Source: Bacillota bacterium
Lineage (GTDB): Bacteria; Bacillota; Sulfobacillia; JABLXB01
Reading direction: 5' to 3'
DNA length: 34,017 bases
Assembly: GCA_024653225.1 (NCBI GenBank)
Contig: JANLGA010000007.1
Span: 8,729 to 42,745 of the forward strand
The position numbers and the translations under genes were made by a program. The notes under the pieces are model-generated. The model was given only the letters and a program-made list of their open reading frames with translations. It had not been told where the DNA came from and did no database searches. Shown piece after piece: positions 20,770 through 30,941 of this stretch; position 1 is the stretch's first letter, and every line of letters begins with the position of its first letter.

Positions 20770-22026
20770 TCAGCCCCCTCGCAACTCCTTCTGCAGGGAG
20801 TTGAGGAAGTCCCGGTTGGAGCGCGTCTTGGAGAGCTTGTCAATGAGCATCTCGAGTACCGTAGAGGGCTCCCTGTCGTTGGTCACCTTCCTCAACATCC
20901 ACATTATCTCGAGTTCTTCCGGCTTGAACAGCAGCTCCTCCTTGCGAGTGCCCGACCGCTTTATGTCAATGGCGGGGAATATGCGGCGTTCGGACAGCTT
21001 GCGGTCGAGGTGAAGCTCCATGTTGCCGGTTCCCTTGAATTCCTCGTATATCACGTCGTCCATGCGGCTGCCTGTGTCTATCAGGGCGGTGGCGATGACC
21101 GTCAGGCTGCCGCCCTCTTCTATGTTCCTCGCGGCGCCGAAGAACCGCTTCGGCTTGTGGAAAGCCGTCGGGTCCATCCCGCCGCTCAGTGTGCGTCCCG
21201 AGGGGGGCAACACCAGGTTGTATGCGCGGGCCAACCTCGTAATGCTGTCGAGCAGTATCACGACGTCCTTCTTGTGCTCCACCAGCCTCTTCGCCCGTTC
21301 GAGCACCATCTCGGCAACGCGGACGTGGTTATCCGGTATCTCGTCGAAAGTCGAACTCACCACCTCGCCCCTCACGGACCTCTCCATGTCCGTGACTTCC
21401 TCCGGCCTCTCGTCAATGAGGAGCACTATTACGTGGACGTCGGGGAAGTTGGTGGTGATGGCGTTGGCGATCTTTTTGAGGAGCACCGTCTTCCCTGCCT
21501 TGGGGGGGGAAACGATCAGGCCTCGTTGACCGCATCCTATGGGGGCTATGAGGTCAACGAGCCTGGACGAAATCTCGTCGCGGGTGGTCTCAAGCACGAG
21601 TCGCCTGTTGGGGAATATCGGCGTCAATCCCTCGAAGTAGGGGCGTTCCTTGGCGACGTCCGGATTCTCCCCGTTCACCGCCTCTACTCTGAGCAGGCCG
21701 AAATACCGCTCGTTGTCCTTGGGCGGCCTGACCTGCCCGGAAATGAGGTCCCCGGTCCTGAGGTCGAACCTCCTGATCTGCGAAGGTGAGACGTAGATGT
21801 CCTCCCGGCTCGGAAGGTAGAAGTTGGGCCGGAGAAACCCGAAGTTCTCGGGCATTATCTCCAGTATGCCCTCGGCGAAGATCAGGCCTCCCTGTTCCGT
21901 CCTGGCCTTGAGGATTTCCAGGATGAGTTCCTTCTTCCTGAGTGCGGAATAGCCGGTGACGTTCAATTCCCTGGCTATCTTCTGGAGTTCAACAAGTGTG
22001 AGGGCTTCGAGCTCGCCGATGCTCAA
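20770..22026 (-). CDS. rho: Transcription termination factor Rho
   Basis: 418 aa; N-terminal Rho domain ([31 protein letters not shown]), [56 protein letters not shown] start. Confidence 0.98.
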   Translation of the reverse strand: MSIGELEALTLVELQKIARELNVTGYSALRKKELILEILKARTEQGGLIFAEGILEIMPENFGFLRPNFYLPSREDIYVSPSQIRRFDLRTGDLISGQVRPPKDNERYFGLLRVEAVNGENPDVAKERPYFEGLTPIFPNRRLVLETTRDEISSRLVDLIAPIGCGQRGLIVSPPKAGKTVLLKKIANAITTNFPDVHVIVLLIDERPEEVTDMERSVRGEVVSSTFDEIPDNHVRVAEMVLERAKRLVEHKKDVVILLDSITRLARAYNLVLPPSGRTLSGGMDPTAFHKPKRFFGAARNIEEGGSLTVIATALIDTGSRMDDVIYEEFKGTGNMELHLDRKLSERRIFPAIDIKRSGTRKEELLFKPEELEIMWMLRKVTNDREPSTVLEMLIDKLSKTRSNRDFLNSLQKELRGG

Positions 22027-22251
22027 TCAGACCACCTCGTTTGGATTTGTTTCCAACCACATAGGAGCTTATGCAGCAAGGAAAAGCATGGATCGAACGC
22101 GAGCGGAAACGCGAACGGGTTCGGGCAGTCCTTCAACTACATTCCTCCAGGGCAGTCCTCCCAAGGGATTGGAGCGGACGGAGATTGCTGTGGAAAATGC
22201 ACATTCAAGAGTAGTTCCGATGGCTCCCGGCGGCTACCCGTGCACACGCCG

Positions 22252-22288
22252 AAAAAACTAGGCCTCCGAGACACCTTATCGAAGGCCT
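22252..22288 (-). terminator. Rho-independent terminator between fsa and rho
   Basis: Minus strand AGGCCTTCGA-taaggtgtc-TCGGAGGCCT (10 bp, one GU) followed by AGTTTTTTC. Confidence 0.85.
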
Positions 22289-22424
22289 CCTGCATAGAAA
22301 ACCGAGGAGGATGTAATAATGTAGGCCACTACCCGAACAATAGTGTAACATCCTGGTTTTCAGCAGTCAAGCAGGTAGACCTACGAAACGCTACGGTGCG
22401 ACCGACGCCGCCGCGCCCCGTCTC

Positions 22425-23078
22425 CTAGCGGCCGCCGGCGATCTTCGCCCAGTCTTCAAGGAACTTCTTGATCCCCGCGTCCGTCAGCGGATGCCTGGTC
22501 ATCTGCTGGAGGACCGCAAACGGGATCGTCGCCACGTCGGCCCCGGCGAGAGCGGCCTGAAGGACATGCATGGAGTGCCTGATGCTGGCCGCGATCACCT
22601 GCGACTTGATTCCGTAGTTCCGGAACACCGTCACTATGTCGCGGACGACTTCCATGCCGTCCATGCTGATGTCGTCGAGCCTGCCGATGAACGGGCTGAC
22701 GTAGGTCGCCCCGGCGGTGGCCGCGAGAAGGGCCTGGTTTGCGGAGAAGACCAAGGTCACGTTGGTCTTGACCCCTTCCGCCGTCAACCTGTGTACCGCC
22801 TTCAGCCCCTCCACACCCATCGGTATCTTGATGACCACGTTCGGCGCCACGGCCGCGAGGTCGCGGGCCTCGGCGGTCATGGCGTCGGCCTCGAGGCTGA
22901 GAACCTCCGCGCTGATGGGGCCCGAGACGATACCGGCTATCCTGCGGACTACCTCCCTCATGTCGGAGGTCTTCTCCTTCGCCACCAGGGAGGGATTCGT
23001 CGTGACCCCGGCCACCACGCCCCACGATGCCGCCTCGCGTATTTCCTCGATGTTTGCAGTGTCTAGAAAGATCCTCAT
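22425..23078 (-). CDS. fsa: Fructose-6-phosphate aldolase / transaldolase-like (TalC/FSA)
   Basis: [35 protein letters not shown]..., [55 protein letters not shown]. Internal ATG 23078 with GGAGG upstream chosen over the 288-aa ORF. Confidence 0.96.
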   Translation of the reverse strand: MRIFLDTANIEEIREAASWGVVAGVTTNPSLVAKEKTSDMREVVRRIAGIVSGPISAEVLSLEADAMTAEARDLAAVAPNVVIKIPMGVEGLKAVHRLTAEGVKTNVTLVFSANQALLAATAGATYVSPFIGRLDDISMDGMEVVRDIVTVFRNYGIKSQVIAASIRHSMHVLQAALAGADVATIPFAVLQQMTRHPLTDAGIKKFLEDWAKIAGGR

Positions 23079-23115
23079 TGAATTGATTCCTCCCTGTTTC
23101 GGCGTCGCCCGTCTC

Positions 23116-23814
23116 TCAGCCCCTTCTCTTCGGGCCCGCGCGGGTCGTCTTCTTCCCCTTCGCCACCGCCCGCGCCCCGACCCCGACGCGGGAACGCGCG
23201 CGCCGCCCGGTCGCGTCAAGCGAGGCCGGAAGGCGTGCGTTCGTGGCACCGCGGCGACGCCCGCGTTCGTCGGGACTCTCCCGGTCCCCAACCAGGATCG
23301 CCAGAGTCGTACTGCACGCGGAGCAGCAGATCTCCACTCCTTCAGAGTATACTTCCACGTCGAGGAGATTATTGCAGGTCGCGCACCTCATCTTTCCCTG
23401 GTCGTCGAGCTCGAGGATCTTGGTCAGCGCTCTCAGCCCCGCGGCGGGGTCTCGGAAGAGGGAGGCGACCTTCGGGAGCAGTTCGTCGCGGGTGCCGGCC
23501 AGCCGCATGATGTTCCACGGCGGCCCGATGTAACCTATTTCGGCGCCCGTGTCGGGGCACAGTATGGACTTTATCTCCCTCGACCAGAAGTCCCTGTTCG
23601 AGAACTTGAACAGGTGAACGCCCTCGCAGAGGAAGCATGCGAGCTGGGTCCATACATCCGGGCCCCTGCGGCTTATCGTGAGGATGTGCCGTCCGCACGC
23701 GCAGCGGAACTCGCGCCGGCTGGATCCCAGGGTGAACACGGATATGGGGAAAAGGCTGGTGCCCCCGCAGGACGAACATCTGAGCATTATCGCCGTCTGC
23801 CTGCGCGTCAGCAT
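23116..23814 (-). CDS. Uncharacterised multi-zinc-ribbon protein with Arg/Lys-rich C-terminal tail
   Basis: 232 aa; knuckles RCSSCGG/RCACG, ACFLCEG, RCATCNN/CCSACS, then a basic low-complexity tail. Internal Met (MLRCSSCGG) may be the true start. Confidence 0.75.
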   Translation of the reverse strand: MLTRRQTAIMLRCSSCGGTSLFPISVFTLGSSRREFRCACGRHILTISRRGPDVWTQLACFLCEGVHLFKFSNRDFWSREIKSILCPDTGAEIGYIGPPWNIMRLAGTRDELLPKVASLFRDPAAGLRALTKILELDDQGKMRCATCNNLLDVEVYSEGVEICCSACSTTLAILVGDRESPDERGRRRGATNARLPASLDATGRRARSRVGVGARAVAKGKKTTRAGPKRRG

Positions 23815-23881
23815 CGCACGTCCCCTTTCAGCTCATACTTTCGCCCGAGGCGGGAGGAATTCCTTTCCCCGGCGCGACCGG

Positions 23882-26431
23882 TCAGAGCGCGTACCCGAGC
23901 CCCATCGCCCCGCATATCTTCCTGACGAGCTCCAGCTCCTCCTCGAGGTCCGGTGCTTTCTGCACGACCCGCGCGACCTTACCCTTATCGCTGTCAACCT
24001 TCCCCGCGGCTATCTCCCCCAGGGCCGACCACAACTCGGCCCTCTGCGAGATCTCCCGGACCTTCGACCGCAACGGCTCCTTCAGCTCGGACGCCATGAG
24101 GCCGCCCTGTCCGAGGAAGAACATCGCCTGCGCCCGATACAGCCGCATCACGGCCGTCACCGCTATCCCCTCCGGCGGCGAATACTTCCTGAAGCGTTCG
24201 GGAATGGATGCCTTCGCCTTTTCGAGGAGGTCCATGACCTCAAGCGCCCTCGTGAATGCCTGCCGGGCCTCGTCCACGTTCGAGCCCAGCGCCAGGCGCT
24301 TTCCGGTTTCGAGGTACATGCCGGTGAGGACCTCGTACCCTTCGGGCATGAACCTGTTGTTGGATATCGCCACGGCCGTGTGCCTCAGTGCCGCGGAAGA
24401 CTGCCCCGTCTTGAGCAGGACCGCCGCGTAGTGAAGCCTCGTCACCGAGTCGTACGGGTTCAGCCTCACCGCGGTCTCGAGGTTCACAACCGCATCCCTC
24501 ATGAGGTCCTTGTCGCGTCTCTCCTCCGCCGCTTCCTGGAAGTACAGCCCCAGGGTCAGGCGCGCGGACGCGTCGAGTGGGTCGAAAAGGGTGGCCCTCC
24601 GAACGAGGGAGAGAGCGACCTCCCGCTCGCCCTCCTTCCACGCCCCCTCCCCGGCGCTCCGCAGCGATGCGCCGGCCAGGCACGTGGAGGCAACCAGCGC
24701 CGACAGGACGAACGCATACAGGAAGGCCTTGACCGTCCCCCTTCGCGCGAGCACCTCCCGGGCCCTCTCGTAGAGCGCCGGGCCTGACCGCACGCTCACG
24801 GCGTCACCGTCGCCGGTCTCGGCAGCGAGGTCGGTCGCGCCGCCCACCACGCCCATCAGCGTCCACAGTATTGCCGCCACGGCGGGAAGACTGAGGCTGA
24901 AATCGCCGACGCTGTGGAGACCGAGGCAGATTGCGGCCGAACCGGCACCCCAGGCCGACACGCGCAGGCGGTCGTCCGCGAGCCGCAGGGCGCGACGCAT
25001 GTTGCCTAACAGCGACAACCACAGCACACAGTAGGCGGCGAGTCCGACGATGCCGGCGTCCACGAATACCTGCGCCAGGTGGTTGTGAACCAGTTTCGTG
25101 TAGTAGGGAAACGCCTTGTACTTGTGGTACAGCGTCGCCCATCCGCCGCCCCCCGCACCCGTTATGGGGCGACGCAGCCCTATCCTCACGGCGTCCAGGG
25201 TCCAAATGATCCTCTCCTGAACGTTCCTGTCCATCAACACGGTCGAGGACACTCGTTTCAAGGGTCCCGCGGCGATGGCCTTCACGTCGGTGGCGACCCC
25301 AGCGACGGGGAGAATCAGCAGGACGGCGGCCCCCAGTCCGGCGACGACCAGTGCCATGCGCGGAAAGCCGGTGAACCGCGCGCCTGCGGCTGCAGCAGAT
25401 AACTTCGCCCCACGCGCCCGCCCGAGGGCGTCACACGCGGAGACCAGGCAGTTCAGACCCACGGCCCCGCACAGGGGAGCGAGCAACACCCAGCGCCACG
25501 CCGACCCGACATTCATGGGATTCAGGGCCGCGGAGAACTTCGTCGCCGCCGCGATCCCGAGCAGCACACTCGATGCCACGCAACCAATGGCGGAGATCCT
25601 GAAACCCCGAGGTTGACCCCAGGCGAACAACACCGCGGCCACCGGAAGAACCAGCCAGGCACCTCTCGATTGGGTCAAGACGAACGCGGCGAGGAGAAAG
25701 CCCGCGTTGGCGCTCCACGCGAGCCGGATCCCCCAAGCCGCCGGCAGCCCGCCCCAGGAGCCGGGGTTCGAGGGTGGTGACCCGCCCTGCACCAGCGATT
25801 TCACCCACAGGGTGGACGACGCGAAAAAGGCCGCCATCAACACGGAGGCCGCTGTATTGGCATACTGCAGCGTGGAGGCCAACCTGCCTCCCACCCACGC
25901 GCCGGGATACGGGAGGACTCTCGTCGCGGTCGTCAGGCCGAGGGTCGCGACCACCGTGCCGGACAGCGCGACGGCCCCGAGCAGCAGATCGGAACCGCCC
26001 ACCTCGCCGCAACAGTCGTAGACCAGCCACGTCATCCCGAACAGCATCGTGGCAACCAGGGCTTCCACGACCGCCGCCTTGCGGTACACCGCCAGGGGCA
26101 CCGCGAGCCAGTACGCGACCGCCACCGCCAGCGCGGCGACCCCGAGGTGTGTCCCCGGGAACCGTGACACCGCGAAGTCCCGCCCGCGCGCCTGCGCCCG
26201 GACGGACAGGGCCGCGGCACACGATACGAGGACGCACGACGCCAGGCGCTGCTTCTCGAAGTACAGTCCCTGGAAGAACGGTGCCGAGAATATCGTCGCC
26301 GCGAGCACCGCAGCCGGGACCCGGCCGGAACGCGGCCGGAACGCGCGGCTTTCCGATGCGGGGGTCTCCTTCTCTCGACCGTGAGGGGGAGTACCTGTCG
26401 CTCTCATAGTGCCGTCCCGAACAAGGGTCAC
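23882..26431 (-). CDS. O-antigen ligase / Wzy-like polytopic membrane protein with C-terminal TPR-like region
   Basis: 849 aa; many TM segments, TQSRGAWLVLPVA, ITGAGGGGWATLYHKYKAFPYYTKLVHNHLAQVFVDAGIVGLAAY (Wzy_C-type loop), C-terminal helical repeats (AAEERRDKDLMRDAVVNLETAVRLNPYDSVTRLHYAAVLLKTGQ). GTG at 26431 or ATG at 26407. Confidence 0.88.
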   Translation of the reverse strand: MTLVRDGTMRATGTPPHGREKETPASESRAFRPRSGRVPAAVLAATIFSAPFFQGLYFEKQRLASCVLVSCAAALSVRAQARGRDFAVSRFPGTHLGVAALAVAVAYWLAVPLAVYRKAAVVEALVATMLFGMTWLVYDCCGEVGGSDLLLGAVALSGTVVATLGLTTATRVLPYPGAWVGGRLASTLQYANTAASVLMAAFFASSTLWVKSLVQGGSPPSNPGSWGGLPAAWGIRLAWSANAGFLLAAFVLTQSRGAWLVLPVAAVLFAWGQPRGFRISAIGCVASSVLLGIAAATKFSAALNPMNVGSAWRWVLLAPLCGAVGLNCLVSACDALGRARGAKLSAAAAGARFTGFPRMALVVAGLGAAVLLILPVAGVATDVKAIAAGPLKRVSSTVLMDRNVQERIIWTLDAVRIGLRRPITGAGGGGWATLYHKYKAFPYYTKLVHNHLAQVFVDAGIVGLAAYCVLWLSLLGNMRRALRLADDRLRVSAWGAGSAAICLGLHSVGDFSLSLPAVAAILWTLMGVVGGATDLAAETGDGDAVSVRSGPALYERAREVLARRGTVKAFLYAFVLSALVASTCLAGASLRSAGEGAWKEGEREVALSLVRRATLFDPLDASARLTLGLYFQEAAEERRDKDLMRDAVVNLETAVRLNPYDSVTRLHYAAVLLKTGQSSAALRHTAVAISNNRFMPEGYEVLTGMYLETGKRLALGSNVDEARQAFTRALEVMDLLEKAKASIPERFRKYSPPEGIAVTAVMRLYRAQAMFFLGQGGLMASELKEPLRSKVREISQRAELWSALGEIAAGKVDSDKGKVARVVQKAPDLEEELELVRKICGAMGLGYAL

Positions 26432-26449
26432 ACCTCGCTTGGAACGCTC

Positions 26450-29400
26450 CTACGGGTTCACTTGCCCCATCCACTTCAGCAGAATGCCGCGGAGCCTTTC
26501 TTTCTCGGGGTCCGGTTGGAGATCCGGAACGCGCCCTGGGATCTTCGACCGGATCGGGGCGATATCCTCCACGGGGAATTTCACCGAGAAAGCGGGTGTA
26601 CCGTCCAGGTAGAGCTCCAACTTCACCTCCCCGCCCATCGGCTTGCTGAGCGTCACCGCCCCGTCGCCGGTGCATTGCGTCATTCCGTCCACCACGAGGG
26701 TGGCGCGTCTCCCGGCGAAGCGTTCGCCGTCAACCGTAATGGAAACGTATCTCCCGCCGTCGGGGGCCGCCTGCCCCAATCCCACAGACAGCGGCAACCC
26801 GGGTTCCCGCACGAGCGCGAGCGGAAGCGTCGCCACCAGCCGGTTGGTCGTGGTTTCGACCAGGTGCACCTCGATGAGGTTCTCGTCCTCGCTCTTCGCG
26901 GGGTCCAGCGCCAGCCGCACTTGGAGGGGGTCGCCCTGCTTCAGGAACACCGCGCCTTCCCGGTCCCATGAGACGGAGGCGCTCTTCCTGTATGCGGTGA
27001 TGCTCACCTCGCACTGTGACTCGGCGGGTTCGCCCGACTCGATGTACAGAGCGTAGCTCCCCTGGCGAGGCCCTACCAGGTCCACGACCTCGGGGGAAGT
27101 GCCGTCCGTCGCGGACGACGCCACCTCCGTCCACCCCGCGGAAGGGTCGAACCAGTGGAGATACGCATCCAGGTCGGCGCCCCCATACGAAGGCTCGGAG
27201 ACTCGAATGACCAACCGCTCGACGTCCCGCCCGACCGTGAAGACCTTGCTGAACGTTCCCCGGGCAGGAACAGTCACGGACAATGTCCCCATGGAACCGC
27301 TGTCGGGGAGGGCCACGCTCGGGACGACCTTCAGCCACGAATCCGTCCGGTGGTTCACCACCTGGAAAGCCAGGCCCGCACCGCCGGGGTTTCGTTCCCC
27401 CGCAATCACCCGCCATTCCGGCGGCCACGGCGAAACGGCCAATCCCCGCGCCGTCAACTCGAGCGATATCACGGTCCCCGACTCGCCCTCCCCCATGACC
27501 ACAATCTCCCATGTCCCGGTGCCGGGGTACGCGATGTCCGTGGACCACTCCGAGCGGGGCGCGACGACACCGGACCTGACCCTTTTCCCCTGTTCGCCGA
27601 TGACCCGGATCTCCGCGGCTTCCCAGCCCGTGTTGACCGCCCTGAGCCTCACGGTCGTGGCCCCCGGGAGTACCCGGAAAAACCGGCGGAAGAACTCGCC
27701 GGCCTTCAACTCCGCGCCGGGCTCCAGGACCAGGGTCTCGCCCGGGCCGACCGCACCCGGCTGCACGAACGTGTGCACCAGTCGGGCCAGCGTCCGGCCC
27801 GACTCGGCATCCCGCGCGCGCGTAACTGCCGAGTGCAGCCCGGGACCAGGGCTCCGGTACTCGAAATGGACGGCCCGCTCCCCCACGGGGGGCAGCATCA
27901 GGACGCGTTCCTTCGCCTCGATCCAGTCCGGCGCACCCTCAAACACCAGGTTCACGGGCCTCGCCGAGAAATTGTCCACGAAAAAGCGCACCGACCCGGG
28001 GATCGCGTCCCGCGCGAACAGGCCGCCGACGCGATACCCGTCAGTCTCCTCGCATACCGTAGTGAGCGGGGCATCGTACCCGTCGCGCAGGAGCTCGAAC
28101 GTCCCCCGCGCGTTGACAAGGCCGCCGCCCTGTTCTATTGCCGCGCGGCTCTCCAGCTCGGTCCCCGCCTCCGTCATTGCGCCCAGGATCTCGGCCGGCC
28201 CGGGTCGCAGCCCCGCTTTCCCGCAGGCCTCGATCACCAGGGCGGCGCAGCCCCCCACGTACGCCGCGGACACGCTCGTGCTTTCGGCAAGGGCGTAGCC
28301 GCTCCGCGACACCCAGCTCGGCACCGCGGACGAACCCGCCACCGGAGCCAGGATCCCGGGCGCCGCGCCGCCCGCCGGAGTGGGTCCCACGGCGCTCCTC
28401 GCCCATACCCTTGCCCGGCCCCCATCGTACACGGCGCCCCCCACGGCAACGCCCGAGGCGCCGTCCACCGGGGCCCTGCTCGTCTGGAGACCGGGCCCCC
28501 CGTCTCCCGCCGGAAACACGACGACAGCCCTGTACCGGACCGCCGCGTCATAGACCGACTCTTTCAGCCTATCCACGTCCCCCGGCCGCACGGCCTCCCC
28601 GTGGAGGTCAACGACTATGACACGCGCGCCTCTTTCCCCCGCGTAGGCCAGGGACTCGACGACGGCCTCGACGGAGCAGCGCCCCGACGAATCGCACGCC
28701 TTGAGCGACATCAGCGACGCACCGGGGGCGATCCCGTTCATGCCCTCCGCGGTGCTCCTGGCCGCGATCAGACCCGCGAGGAAGGTGCCCGTCCCCGCCC
28801 CGTCAAACCCGAGCCGGGCCTCGGAACCGTCCGGGGCAATCCGCGCGCACACGAAGTGGACGGCCCCCGCCGGCGCCGCACCGCTCCCGTCCCGGAAACG
28901 GGAAAAACTCCGGGTTTCCCCGTAGATCCCCAGCGGGATCTCGTCCGTGAAGTCCCTGTCCTGGTTCGTGTCCACGTACACCCTGGTGTACACGCCCCTG
29001 CGCACGGGATCCACGATGAGCACGGGGAACGTGTCGCCCGTGGCGCCGTTGCCGTTGAGGTCTTGACGAAGGGCGCCGTCCGGGGGCAGATCCGCCTCCC
29101 GGAGCATGCCGACCCTGAACGTCCCGCTCTGGCTCCTGATGCCGCCGGTCCTGAGCCGTCCAAATCTCGAGTCCACCCATCCGCCCGACGACGGAGCGGG
29201 TTCGCTGCGGACGAGTCCCTCGCTGGTGAAGTCCATCCAATCGGTCAGCTTGGGCAGTCCCCCCGCGGAGGACACCTGGAGGTCGGGGTGACCGGGGTCA
29301 ATCCCCGAGCCCACGACGGCCACGACCACGCCGGTGCCGTCCACGCCCTGTTCGCGCGAGATGTCGCTCGCGCCCGTCTCGAGGCCCGCCCGCGACACCA

Positions 29401-29617
29401 TTTCCGGGAGGTGCGCCTCGATGGGCACCAGCGTGAACCCGGCGGGACCCGTCCTGCCGCCCCGCTGCGTCGCCGCGGCAACGGGCGCCGAGCCGGGCCC
29501 GCCGACGCCCGGGGCGCCGGGCAACAGCACGCCCAGGGTCAAGCACACGACAACCGACAAGCACTTAAGCGACGAGTTCCTGCGCACGGCCCTTCCCTTC
29601 GCGCGGGTGTTCCGCAC
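26450..29617 (-). CDS. Secreted subtilase-fold (S8-like) protein, catalytic residues degenerate
   Basis: 1055 aa, GTG start, signal-peptide-like N-terminus; GTGVVVAVVGSGIDPGHPDL (Asp region), GAGTGTFLAGLIAA (His region), VVVFPAGDGG (Asn region), ESTSVSAAYVGGCAALV (Ser region) recognisable as the four subtilase blocks. Confidence 0.85.
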   Translation of the reverse strand: MRNTRAKGRAVRRNSSLKCLSVVVCLTLGVLLPGAPGVGGPGSAPVAAATQRGGRTGPAGFTLVPIEAHLPEMVSRAGLETGASDISREQGVDGTGVVVAVVGSGIDPGHPDLQVSSAGGLPKLTDWMDFTSEGLVRSEPAPSSGGWVDSRFGRLRTGGIRSQSGTFRVGMLREADLPPDGALRQDLNGNGATGDTFPVLIVDPVRRGVYTRVYVDTNQDRDFTDEIPLGIYGETRSFSRFRDGSGAAPAGAVHFVCARIAPDGSEARLGFDGAGTGTFLAGLIAARSTAEGMNGIAPGASLMSLKACDSSGRCSVEAVVESLAYAGERGARVIVVDLHGEAVRPGDVDRLKESVYDAAVRYRAVVVFPAGDGGPGLQTSRAPVDGASGVAVGGAVYDGGRARVWARSAVGPTPAGGAAPGILAPVAGSSAVPSWVSRSGYALAESTSVSAAYVGGCAALVIEACGKAGLRPGPAEILGAMTEAGTELESRAAIEQGGGLVNARGTFELLRDGYDAPLTTVCEETDGYRVGGLFARDAIPGSVRFFVDNFSARPVNLVFEGAPDWIEAKERVLMLPPVGERAVHFEYRSPGPGLHSAVTRARDAESGRTLARLVHTFVQPGAVGPGETLVLEPGAELKAGEFFRRFFRVLPGATTVRLRAVNTGWEAAEIRVIGEQGKRVRSGVVAPRSEWSTDIAYPGTGTWEIVVMGEGESGTVISLELTARGLAVSPWPPEWRVIAGERNPGGAGLAFQVVNHRTDSWLKVVPSVALPDSGSMGTLSVTVPARGTFSKVFTVGRDVERLVIRVSEPSYGGADLDAYLHWFDPSAGWTEVASSATDGTSPEVVDLVGPRQGSYALYIESGEPAESQCEVSITAYRKSASVSWDREGAVFLKQGDPLQVRLALDPAKSEDENLIEVHLVETTTNRLVATLPLALVREPGLPLSVGLGQAAPDGGRYVSITVDGERFAGRRATLVVDGMTQCTGDGAVTLSKPMGGEVKLELYLDGTPAFSVKFPVEDIAPIRSKIPGRVPDLQPDPEKERLRGILLKWMGQVNP

Positions 29618-29620
29618 CCC

Positions 29621-30937
29621 TCACGGCCCCGCGATGCTGAAGAACTGCATGAACAAGATGTTGCCGTCCGCGTCCACGGCGCCCTGGAAGAAGTCGCCCC
29701 GCTTCACTCCCTCCAGGCCTGCGAGGACGCCCGACGCGTACAGGACGCTCTCCTCGGCCACCTTGAATGACAAGGTCCCCCCGCCGGTGACGCGCCCCAC
29801 GATGACCGACTTCTCCGGATACACTTCTATGACCTTCCCGCTCACGTTCATGCGGAACACACCGAGCATGCGGACGCACCCGGAGGCAGAAGAATAGACC
29901 ACGTACACCCGGTCACCCACATGGACAGAGTTGAGGTCCGACAGGTTCCCCTGGACGTACACCGTGGCACTCGCGGGAACCGGGACCGCCTTCGCGACGC
30001 CGTTCCTGTCCACGTACTTCAACACCCCGGATCCGGCGTCGGCGGTCTCGACGATACCCACGTCGTCGGCATACCACGCCGCCACGACGGTCCGCCGCCC
30101 CCCGCGCCCGTTGACGACGAACACCTCGTCGAGCGGCTTCAGGTCGTCCACGACGCTCGGGGCGCCGTTCCTGAACACGGCAGCACCGGCAGGGATGACG
30201 ACGCGCATGTCCCCGATCGCGGTGTCCAGGAAGATCGCGCGCTCCGCCGGGTCCACGAGGCTGACGACCCCGTGAAGGTCCCCCGCGAGGCCCCATGTGC
30301 CGGCCGCCCTCCAGATGAGGGCGCATGCCTCCGCGAGCGTCACCGGGTCAGTCAGCCTCAGGTCACCATCGGGGTCGCCGGTCAACCAACCGAGCGACAG
30401 CGCCGCTCTCACGCTCCCGGCGGCCCACGGCGGGCAGGAGGCGGGGGCCTGTTCCCAGACAGATGCCGCTTCACCGGGTGCATCCTCCCTAGCAGGGCTG
30501 AACGCGCGGTCCAGCACCACCACCGCCTCGGCCCGAGTGATCGCCACGTCCGGTCGGAAGAGCCCGTTTCCGCACCCCTTCACCCAGCCCAGCTCGTACG
30601 CCCTGCGGATTGACGGCAGGGCCCAGGAGTCCCGCCCCAGGTCCGTGAAAGGAGACGCCTGCTCCCTGCCTTCAGGCTCCGAGCCCTCCGGCCGCAGGAA
30701 CGCGGCGAGGATGTGGACGAACTGCGCCCGCGTCACGGCCCCGCCGGGCGACAACGGGCCGCCGATCCGGTCGAGGCAACCCCTGGCCCTGACCGCCTCG
30801 ACATACACGTCCGACCACGCGGCGCTGCACGTCCCCGACCACTGCGCCGCCAGCAGAGCGCCACCGGCCAGGACAGCGGCCACGGCGACTGCGATGCTGA
30901 CCCGTAACGATCTCAACGACCCCACCCCGACGGACAA
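29621..30937 (-). CDS. SLH-domain-containing surface protein
   Basis: 438 aa; signal peptide, SLH-like repeats (FTDLGRDSWALPSIRRAYELGWVKGCGNGLFRPDVAITRAEAVVVLDRAF; LGWLTGDPDGDLRLTDPVTLAEACALIWRAA). Start may be further in (GTG/TTG) because TTG 30937 lies next to a terminator hairpin. Confidence 0.85.
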   Translation of the reverse strand: MSVGVGSLRSLRVSIAVAVAAVLAGGALLAAQWSGTCSAAWSDVYVEAVRARGCLDRIGGPLSPGGAVTRAQFVHILAAFLRPEGSEPEGREQASPFTDLGRDSWALPSIRRAYELGWVKGCGNGLFRPDVAITRAEAVVVLDRAFSPAREDAPGEAASVWEQAPASCPPWAAGSVRAALSLGWLTGDPDGDLRLTDPVTLAEACALIWRAAGTWGLAGDLHGVVSLVDPAERAIFLDTAIGDMRVVIPAGAAVFRNGAPSVVDDLKPLDEVFVVNGRGGRRTVVAAWYADDVGIVETADAGSGVLKYVDRNGVAKAVPVPASATVYVQGNLSDLNSVHVGDRVYVVYSSASGCVRMLGVFRMNVSGKVIEVYPEKSVIVGRVTGGGTLSFKVAEESVLYASGVLAGLEGVKRGDFFQGAVDADGNILFMQFFSIAGP

Positions 30938-30941
30938 GAAT

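Noticed and set aside
27155-29770. 871-aa plus-strand ORF antisense to the pseudo-subtilase
   Set aside because: Arg/Pro/His-rich shadow ORF; the minus frame carries the subtilase blocks and a signal peptide.
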